11,004 bases of DNA from an uncultured Dysosmobacter sp. (GTDB lineage: Bacteria > Bacillota > Clostridia > Oscillospirales > Oscillospiraceae). Position 1 is the first letter of the stretch; each line of letters opens with the position of its first letter. The stretch is from the NCBI GenBank assembly GCA_934504065.1, contig CAKSVQ010000071.1, forward strand, positions 1 to 11,004. Direction: 5' to 3'. The translations under genes and the position numbers were made by a program. The notes under the pieces are model-generated. The model was given only the letters and a program-made list of their open reading frames with translations. It was not told the DNA's origin and ran no database searches. Of this stretch, positions 7,052 to 11,004 are shown in pieces.

Positions 7052-7414
7052 TTACAGGCCGAACGCGCCCAGATTCAGTCCTCCGGTCACGCTCTCCATG
7101 CTCTTTTCCATGGCGTCGCCCGCCTGACGCAGGGCTTCGTTCACGGCAGAGACCACCAGATCCTGCAGCATTTCCACATCGTCGGGGTCCACGGCCTCTG
7201 GCTTGATGGTCACGGAAACGACCTCTTTCTTGCCGTTGACCTTGGCTTCCACAACGCCGCCACCCACGCTGGCGGAGAACTCCTGTGCCTCGACCTCTTC
7301 CTGCGCGGAGTTCATCGCTGCCTGCATCTCCGCAATCTTCTGCTGCATTTCCGCCTGACGCGCCGCGCCAGAAACCTTGCCGTTGGTGAATCCACGGCGT
7401 GCACTGTAACCCAT
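7052..7414 (-). CDS. ybaB: YbaB/EbfC-family nucleoid-associated protein
   Basis: Small dimeric DNA-binding protein of the YbaB/EbfC family, linked to nucleoid organisation and usually encoded beside dnaX and recR. The product is 120 residues, slightly long because of a basic, glycine-containing N-terminus (MGYSARRGFTNGKVSG). The helical QAEMQQKIAEMQAAMNSAQEE segment follows, then ASVGGGVVEAKVNGKKEVVSVTIKPE, the family core. The C-terminal helix is LQDLVVSAVNEALRQAGDAMEK. The start has AAGGAG nine bases upstream. That site directly follows the dnaX stop codon with only 15 bases between the two genes, so the pair is probably co-translated. The recR gene that often follows is not present. Confidence 0.93.
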   Translation of the reverse strand: MGYSARRGFTNGKVSGAARQAEMQQKIAEMQAAMNSAQEEVEAQEFSASVGGGVVEAKVNGKKEVVSVTIKPEAVDPDDVEMLQDLVVSAVNEALRQAGDAMEKSMESVTGGLNLGAFGL

Positions 7415-7429
7415 ATCATTGATCTCCTT

Positions 7430-9184
7430 TTACTTGATTTTGATGTTATCAAACTGGCTGCTGAATTTCAGCAGACTTTTCAAATTTTCTTCCTGCGAGG
7501 TTTTCGGGGGCTCGCCTACCAGAAATACCAGCCGCACGGCCGTTCCGGCGGCCTTGGCCGCCTCTTCGCTCAAAGCAGTACGGACGCGGTCATTGTCCAG
7601 CCGCCCCAGTGTGATGTCGTCGGGGGTGTAGATCGTAAGCTGGTCCCCGGCAAGCGTTCCCACGCACATATCCAGAAATACCCGGTACATCGGCGGCAGA
7701 CGGCCTTTACAGCCCTCTGACAGCGCCCGCCACCAGTTGCCATGGACAGGGGGCGGGGTACTCTCCTGCTGCGGAGCGGGAGCGCTGAGGGGCTTCATGG
7801 ACGGCTGGGGCGCAGCCGGGACCTTCGCTGCCGCCGCAGGGGTTTCCTCCGGCGCATCGAATACCCGCTCGCCGGGTTCCTCTGGCAAGGGCGGCTCTTC
7901 CGGCAGGGGGGGCTTTTCCGCCTCCCAAGGGGGCGGGTCCTCATGGCGGACGGGCTTTGCTTTCGGGGCACGGGGCGGCGCGGGAGGCGCTTCCTGCGCA
8001 CTTTTCGCGCTGCTCTGCACGGCGGACCGGATGACCTCTCCCCGGGCTGCCGCGTCCTCCAGCCGCTGAATGCGGCTTTCCAGCGCTGTCAGGTCGCCGG
8101 AAAGGCTTTCGTCACAAAGGCGGATCAGGCAGAGCTCGGCATCGGTGCGGCGGTTGGAACTGGCGTACAGCTCCGCCGTCACCTTTTGCAGGGTGGACGC
8201 AAGATATAAAAGGCGCACAGCGGAAACGTCCTTGCCCAGCCGATCCAGCGTGGCGGCGTCGTATCCGCCGGAGAGCAGCGCCGCGCCGCCGGAGGGGGCC
8301 GTTCTGCGCAGCAGCAGGTCCCGCACCAGTGTGGAAAGCTCGCCCAGCACCGCGCCTACATCCTTGCCGCCGGAATAGAGCTTGTCCAGCAGCAGCAGCG
8401 CCGCCTGTGCATCCCGCCGGAGGATATGCTCCAGCAACTGCGCCGTTTGCAGGTTGCCCGCAAGGCCCAGAACTTCCAGCACGGCGGCGCTGTCGATCGC
8501 GCCGCCGACGGCGGCGCACTGGTCCAGCAGGCTCAAGCCGTCCCGCAGGGCGCCGTCCGCCAGACGGGAGAGGATCTCTGCGCCGTCAGGCCGCAGGTCG
8601 ATGCCCTCCTGCTGCGCAACATAGCTCAAGCGGGCGGCAATGTCCTCCGGAGTGATGCGCTTGAAGGCGTACCGCTGGCAGCGGGAGAGGATGGTGGCCG
8701 GGACCTTGTGCAGCTCGGTGGTGGCGAGGATGAACATCAGGTGCTCCGGCGGTTCCTCCAGAATTTTCAAAAGCGCGTTGAAAGCGGGGGTGGAGAGCAT
8801 ATGCACCTCGTCCACGATGTAGACCCTTTTTTTTACATTGGCGGGGGAGTAGATGGCCTCGTCCCGCAGGGCCCGGACCTGATCAACGCCGTTGTTGGAA
8901 GCGGCGTCCAGCTCCAGCACGTCCAGAAAGCTGCCGCTTTCAATGCCCAGACAGCTTGCGCACTGGCAGCAGGGGTCGCCGTTTACCGGGTGCTCGCAGT
9001 TGACGGCCTTGGCCAGTATCTTGGCACAGGTGGTCTTGCCGGTGCCACGCGTGCCTGTGAACAGATAGGCGTGGGAGGTCCGTCCCTCCGCCACCTGCTT
9101 TTGCAGTGTCTGGGTAATATGGGACTGGCCAATGACATCAGAAAACACCTTGGGCCGCCATTTGCGATACAGGGCTTGATACAT
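7430..9184 (-). CDS. dnaX: DNA polymerase III subunit gamma/tau
   Basis: Clamp-loader ATPase of the replicative polymerase. The 584-residue product starts MYQALYRKWRPKVFSDVIGQ, the standard DnaX N-terminus, with GGGAGG six bases before the ATG at 9184. Seen in order: Walker A GTRGTGKT (44-51); four zinc cysteines C63, C72, C75, C78; the LELDAASNNGVDQVR segment (90-104); Walker B VYIVDEVH with D125/E126; and ILATTE with the SRC arginine finger (167-169). After about residue 400 comes a proline- and glutamate-rich linker with the near-repeat PPLPEE. A small C-terminal domain (about 500-584) follows. The coding strand has one A8 run, at 8827-8834 (codons for VKKR), far from the classical gamma frameshift position. 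The frame stays open upstream to 9292 only through the SRP RNA. Confidence 0.97.
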   Translation of the reverse strand: MYQALYRKWRPKVFSDVIGQSHITQTLQKQVAEGRTSHAYLFTGTRGTGKTTCAKILAKAVNCEHPVNGDPCCQCASCLGIESGSFLDVLELDAASNNGVDQVRALRDEAIYSPANVKKRVYIVDEVHMLSTPAFNALLKILEEPPEHLMFILATTELHKVPATILSRCQRYAFKRITPEDIAARLSYVAQQEGIDLRPDGAEILSRLADGALRDGLSLLDQCAAVGGAIDSAAVLEVLGLAGNLQTAQLLEHILRRDAQAALLLLDKLYSGGKDVGAVLGELSTLVRDLLLRRTAPSGGAALLSGGYDAATLDRLGKDVSAVRLLYLASTLQKVTAELYASSNRRTDAELCLIRLCDESLSGDLTALESRIQRLEDAAARGEVIRSAVQSSAKSAQEAPPAPPRAPKAKPVRHEDPPPWEAEKPPLPEEPPLPEEPGERVFDAPEETPAAAAKVPAAPQPSMKPLSAPAPQQESTPPPVHGNWWRALSEGCKGRLPPMYRVFLDMCVGTLAGDQLTIYTPDDITLGRLDNDRVRTALSEEAAKAAGTAVRLVFLVGEPPKTSQEENLKSLLKFSSQFDNIKIK

Positions 9185-9206
9185 GAAATGCCTCCCAGAT
9201 ACAAAG

Positions 9207-9347
9207 AAGTCCTCCGTAAGCAGATGCGGATCCGGCGCCCTCGCGGCACATGGAACATCCCGCTTAATGCTGCTCGGTTCCCCGCCTGACATGATTCACG
9301 GGCATCCATTGCGCGAGACCGGCTCCGCATCTGCTTGCGGAGGACTT
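9207..9347 (-). ncRNA. ffs: Signal recognition particle RNA (4.5S/scRNA type)
   Basis: RNA core of the signal recognition particle, which binds Ffh and targets ribosomes making membrane proteins. Read on the minus strand, the apical domain contains GTCAGG (9290-9285), then a CGG-GGAA-CCG stem with a GGAA tetraloop at 9281-9278. AGCAGC (9274-9269) then completes the symmetric loop bound by Ffh. The ends form a long helix in which the 27 bases from 9345 to 9319 and from 9235 to 9209 pair with only two mismatches. The RNA of about 141 bases is longer than E. coli 4.5S and much shorter than Bacillus scRNA. Exact ends are estimated from the helix. It has a promoter at 9363-9391 and lies just ahead of the dnaX ribosome binding site, as in Bacillus, where scr precedes dnaX. 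Confidence 0.93.
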
Positions 9348-9362
9348 TTTAAACCATAGCCT

Positions 9363-9391
9363 ATTCTACTATACTCTTTTCAATTTATCAA
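9363..9391 (-). promoter_or_regulatory. Promoter of the SRP RNA (and probably dnaX-ybaB)
   Basis: On the minus strand TTGATA (9391-9386) and TAGAAT (9368-9363) are 17 bases apart. The predicted start near 9355 lies a few bases before the terminal helix of the SRP RNA. No other promoter-like pair is evident before dnaX. Confidence 0.78.
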
Positions 9392-9395
9392 CTGG

Positions 9396-9416
9396 AATTT
9401 TTATTTTTTTAAAAAA
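9396..9416. promoter_or_regulatory. Shared A/T tract between two divergent stable-RNA promoters (UP-element-like)
   Basis: Twenty-one consecutive A/T bases made of a T-rich half and an A6 run. They lie immediately upstream of the -35 box of both the SRP RNA promoter (-35 at 9386-9391, minus strand) and the tRNA promoter (-35 at 9422-9427, plus strand). This is where the alpha C-terminal domain binds UP elements. The function is inferred from placement and composition. Confidence 0.5.
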
Positions 9417-9421
9417 CGCTC

Positions 9422-9449
9422 TTTACAAGCGTTAAAAATATGGTATAAT
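9422..9449 (+). promoter_or_regulatory. Promoter of the tRNA-Ala gene
   Basis: TTTACA (9422-9427) and a perfect TATAAT (9444-9449) are 16 bases apart. Transcription would start near 9456, where a leader hairpin begins: tgccac (9456-9461) pairs with gtggca (9472-9477). That hairpin would be removed when the 5' end of the tRNA is matured. The -35 box lies in the loop of a small palindrome (9415-9433). Confidence 0.75.
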
Positions 9450-9480
9450 ACTTTTTGCCACTAAGGGTTTGGTGGCAGAT

Positions 9481-9556
9481 GGGGGCGTAGCTCAGCTGGG
9501 AGAGCGTACGGTTCGCATCCGTAAGGTCGAGAGTTCGATCCTCTTCGTCTCCACCA
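9481..9556 (+). tRNA. tRNA-Ala (anticodon CGC)
   Basis: A 76-base cloverleaf with encoded CCA. Acceptor arm gggggcg pairs with cgtctcc using two G-U pairs, including G3:U70, the alanine identity element. The D arm is gctc/gagc. The anticodon stem is tacgg/ccgta with loop ttcgcat, giving CGC at positions 34-36, which reads GCG. The T arm is gagag/ctctt with loop ttcgatc. It has its own promoter and terminator, so it is a single-gene unit. Confidence 0.96.
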
Positions 9557-9558
9557 TG

Positions 9559-9599
9559 AACAAGGCAAGCGATGAAGTCGCTTGCCTTGTTTCCTTTTC
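9559..9599 (+). terminator. Terminator of the tRNA-Ala gene
   Basis: aacaaggcaagcga (9559-9572) pairs perfectly with tcgcttgccttgtt (9578-9591) over 14 bp with a five-base loop, followed by tccttttct. It begins two bases after the CCA end of the tRNA. Confidence 0.88.
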
Positions 9600-9718
9600 T
9601 CACCATTATGCGGCACGTTCACGGTGGGTATCGTAATGAAGAATATCCTCCACGGTTTGCAACGCATTTCGATAGGGGTTTCACACAGATACGACAAAGA
9701 TCTGGTATGAAAAGGCAG

Positions 9719-9746
9719 TTGCGTAATATGCTGCTTATGGTATAAT
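9719..9746 (+). promoter_or_regulatory. Promoter of the antitoxin-toxin unit
   Basis: TTGCGT (9719-9724) and TATAAT (9741-9746) are 16 bases apart. The -10 is a full consensus match. The predicted start near 9753 leaves a leader of about 55 bases before the antitoxin. The -10 box lies inside the inverted repeat described separately. Confidence 0.65.
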
Positions 9747-9765
9747 TATATCATATAGACCATAA
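9735..9765. promoter_or_regulatory. Probable operator: inverted repeat around the -10 box
   Basis: ttatggt (9735-9741) and accataa (9759-9765) form a 7-bp inverted repeat enclosing the -10 box. Shorter self-complementary AT palindromes lie within and after it (tataattata at 9741-9750). Phd/YefM antitoxins repress their own operon by binding such palindromes, so autoregulation is inferred. Confidence 0.5.
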
Positions 9766-9806
9766 ATAATATATTATATCAGGATTAGAAGTGTCAGGAG
9801 GTCAAT

Positions 9807-10076
9807 ATGATGAACCTGAAGCCCTCTACTGCGCTCCGGAATGAATACCAGCAGGCGGCAACTCTGGCGAAATCGTCCGGCGAGCCGATCATTATTACCA
9901 ACAAAGGCGAAGCTGACCTGGTGCTTTTAAGCGTGGAAGCCTATGAGGAACGGGAAAAAATGTTGGATCACCGCGCAAGCATTTTGGAGGCAGAGTATTC
10001 CCGATTGGCTGGCGCTCCCACTTATAGCGTTGAGGAAGTACGCAGCCGCTTGAAGGAGAAATACGAAAATGCCTGA
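9807..10076 (+). CDS. Phd/YefM-family antitoxin
   Basis: Antitoxin of a type II toxin-antitoxin pair; these proteins neutralise the toxin through a C-terminal segment and repress the operon through an N-terminal DNA-binding fold. The 89-residue product has the normal length. Residues 4-50 (LKPSTALRNEYQQAATLA, then EPIIITNKGEADLVLLSVEAYEE) match the Phd/YefM fold. The remainder is a charged helical tail (ILEAEYSRL, VEEVRSRLKEKYENA). AGGAGG at 9796-9801 lies five bases before the first ATG and eight before the second (9810), so the protein may begin one residue later. The stop overlaps the toxin start. It is intact, although its toxin is broken. Confidence 0.9.
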   Translation: MMNLKPSTALRNEYQQAATLAKSSGEPIIITNKGEADLVLLSVEAYEEREKMLDHRASILEAEYSRLAGAPTYSVEEVRSRLKEKYENA

Positions 10077-10283
10077 GTATCAGGTAGAGATTTTGCTTGC
10101 CGCATGGCAGGATATTGACAAGATTTCATGAGCGCACAGCACCCCAATCCGAAATTGGTCCGGCTGGAATATCGTAAAGTTATTTGCGGAGAGTATGTCT
10201 GCGTCTACAAAGTGATTGAAAATCACGTTTACGTTTACCGTATTGTAAACGGCAAAACGGACGATCCTCGTTTGCTGAAGTAA
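10069..10283 (+). pseudogene. RelE/ParE-family toxin remnant with internal deletion
   Basis: The toxin start ATG at 10069 overlaps the antitoxin stop, the normal arrangement for this pair. The first 20 codons read MPEYQVEILLAAWQDIDKIS, a typical RelE/ParE N-terminus, then hit TGA at 10129-10131. The family C-terminus continues in another frame from an ATG at 10128. It reads HPNPKLVRLEYRKVICGEYV, then CVYKVIENHVYVYRIVNGK, then DDPRLLK and a stop at 10281-10283. Together the two pieces give about 70 residues, against roughly 95-105 for a full toxin. A central stretch of perhaps 25-35 residues has therefore been lost in a deletion that also shifted the frame near 10127. The overlapping TGA/ATG could allow re-initiation on the 51-residue piece, but the missing helices make an active toxin unlikely. 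Confidence 0.85.
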
Positions 10284-10402
10284 GAGATGGTTCAAGGTGT
10301 GTTTTCGGGGGCGAACGCTGTCTACTGTGTTGGGTATCACAGAGCGAGGAGAAATTGCGCGGAAAATAAGGGAGCGCCGCGTATCATATTCTTGGATAGG
10401 GA

Positions 10403-10431
10403 TTGACGGGGCGCGGGGTTTTTGCTATTTT
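10403..10431 (+). promoter_or_regulatory. Possible promoter upstream of the hairpin at 10500
   Basis: TTGACG (10403-10408) and TATTTT (10426-10431) are 17 bases apart. The -10 is a weak match. If used, transcription would begin near 10438 and meet the hairpin about 60 bases later. Confidence 0.3.
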
Positions 10432-10499
10432 ATAAATGAGTAAAGGACCTATCTTGTCAACTTAAAAGAGTGAGACATGCAACTTTATGCTTAAACTGC

Positions 10500-10526
10500 G
10501 AGAGCGGAGCATCGTGCTCCGCTCTC
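10500..10526 (+). terminator. Strong 12-bp hairpin, possible terminator or end of a small RNA
   Basis: gagagcggagca (10500-10511) pairs perfectly with tgctccgctctc (10515-10526) around the loop tcg. Only a mixed T-containing sequence (atctgttta) follows, so as a terminator it would be of modest strength. It could close the toxin-antitoxin transcript or a short transcript from 10403-10431. Confidence 0.5.
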
Positions 10527-10594
10527 ATCTGTTTATATTGGACCTTTTAAGAAATAGAAGCTTTCAGCGGGATAATAAACGGTGAAAAGACAGT

Positions 10595-10696
10595 TCAATC
10601 ACCTGCTTTCACGCTCTCGGCCATGCGGATCAGTTCCGCCTTGGAGAAGTCGCCTTGCAGGCGGAAAGTCTCGTCCGCCTTGTTGATCAAAAGCAG
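10595..10696 (-). pseudogene. C-terminal fragment resembling a DUF4367-type protein
   Basis: On the minus strand one frame reads LLLLINKADETFRLQGDFSK, then AELIRMAESVKAGD and a stop at 10597-10595. The ending 'G..SK.ELI.MAES' resembles the C-terminus of DUF4367 domain proteins of Firmicutes, often found near sigma-factor or anti-sigma genes. The match is from memory. Upstream of about 10700 the frame continues into low-complexity AT-rich sequence with no start, ribosome binding site or recognisable protein. It therefore looks like the tail of a lost gene and not a functional small protein. Confidence 0.45.
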
Positions 10697-10849
10697 TAAA
10701 GGGCATAGTATGACCGAAATTTTTTTTGAAATTTTTGCAATAAAATCCGTCCTCATCGAGTTTATATGGCAGAGGGCACAAGTCCTCTAAAATCTGAGTA
10801 ATGCCGCAGTTATGGCATTGCTTAATTGAAACACAAGGAGAAAAACGAA

Positions 10850-11004
10850 ATGAAAGGTAACATTGCAAAAAGAATCGCCGCGGTCCTGTTTCTCAGCACG
10901 CTGCTCGTAACCTCTGCCGCAGCCGTGGGGGACACCACCGCCTTTAACAAGGTCGGCCTGATTCGCTGGAACAAAACCGTTATCACCGAAGGCCAAGGCT
11001 ACAC
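10850..11004 (+). CDS. Secreted protein, N-terminal part only (cut by window end)
   Basis: An ATG at 10850 follows AAGGAG eight bases upstream and opens a frame that runs off the window after 51 codons. The product begins MKGNIAKRIAAVLFLSTLLV and continues TSAAAVGDTTAFNK, which is a good signal peptide: basic start, hydrophobic core at about 9-20, and a small-residue cleavage region near TSAAA (about 21-25). There is no lipobox cysteine, so the mature protein is probably released or held by a later domain. The following GLIRWNKTVITEGQGYT is not diagnostic, and I do not assign a family. The GC-rich codon use resembles the core genes rather than the AT-rich patch upstream. Confidence 0.75.
   Translation, partial: MKGNIAKRIAAVLFLSTLLVTSAAAVGDTTAFNKVGLIRWNKTVITEGQGY

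Larger units (their letters stand above)
10284..10849. other. Gene-poor stretch after the toxin remnant
   Basis: No convincing intact gene is visible in these 566 bases. They contain a possible promoter at 10403-10431, a 12-bp hairpin at 10500-10526, an 8-bp inverted repeat around it (10461-10468 and 10544-10551), and a gene fragment on the minus strand at 10595-10696. An AT-rich tract at about 10718-10750 follows. One plus-strand frame stays open from about 10299 to 10443, but I recognise nothing in its product. Confidence 0.7.

Noticed and set aside
8426..9289. 287-codon open frame on the plus strand opposite dnaX
   Set aside because: Antisense shadow of dnaX that also crosses the SRP RNA.
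9185..9292. In-frame N-terminal extension of dnaX from an ATG at 9292
   Set aside because: It runs through the SRP RNA, has no DnaX-like sequence, and the standard MYQALYRKWRP start at 9184 has its own ribosome binding site.
9209..9345. Long near-perfect terminal inverted repeats that look like insertion sequence ends
   Set aside because: They are the two strands of the SRP RNA terminal helix; the GTCAGG, GGAA and AGCAGC elements lie between them and there is no transposase.
3092..10398. A 13-base sequence (gtatcatattctt) present near 3092-3104 in one orientation and near 10381-10393 in the other
   Set aside because: About one such match is expected by chance in 11 kb, and the contexts are unrelated.
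10599..10868. 89-codon minus-strand frame with several cysteines (CHNCG motif)
   Set aside because: It overlaps the start of the plus-strand secreted protein, passes through a low-complexity AT tract, and lies in a different frame from the DUF4367-like tail. No ribosome binding site was seen.
1..11004. CRISPR arrays, intact insertion sequences, phage genes
   Set aside because: No regularly spaced repeats, transposase, integrase or phage structural genes were found on either strand.

Overview
The window looks like a chromosomal segment of a GC-rich Clostridia (Firmicutes), most likely Oscillospiraceae-like (Oscillibacter/Flavonifractor type). This is inferred from the rpsK-rpsD-rpoA-rplQ order, strong AGGAGG ribosome binding sites, a Gram-positive style SRP RNA next to dnaX, a DUF4830 protein, a DUF4127 lipoprotein and a CdaR/PucR-type regulator. 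No species can be named from the sequence alone.

Layout. Positions 1-2402 (+) are the end of the ribosomal/RNA polymerase alpha operon: rpsK (5'-truncated by the window), rpsD, rpoA, rplQ, closed by a 17-bp perfect terminator that also serves the converging gene. A small membrane-anchored DUF4830-like protein (-) and an RsuA/RluB-type pseudouridine synthase (+) then diverge from an 83-bp spacer. A monocistronic PucR/CdaR-family regulator (4027-5118, +) with its own good sigma-A promoter follows. It converges on a DUF4127 lipoprotein (5203-6990, -), and a hairpin with its U-tract on the minus strand separates the two.

Positions 7006-9391 (-) hold a housekeeping unit read leftwards: SRP RNA, dnaX (gamma/tau), ybaB, terminator. 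The SRP RNA sits directly in front of the dnaX ribosome binding site. Its promoter is back-to-back with that of a tRNA-Ala(CGC) gene on the plus strand, and the two share a 21-bp pure A/T tract.

From about 9600 to 10850 the sequence changes character. It is AT-richer and gene-poor, with a Phd/YefM antitoxin followed by a toxin gene that has lost its middle, a possible short transcript with a strong hairpin, and a C-terminal scrap of a DUF4367-like gene. This is best read as a decayed accessory patch downstream of the tRNA. The window closes with the first 51 codons of a secreted protein.

Most of the window is core housekeeping. I see no CRISPR array, no intact insertion sequence and no clearly novel multi-gene system. 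The points most worth a second look are the SRP RNA/dnaX leader arrangement, the shared promoter region of the two stable RNA genes, the deleted toxin beside an intact antitoxin, and the orphan regulator and lipoprotein of unknown function.
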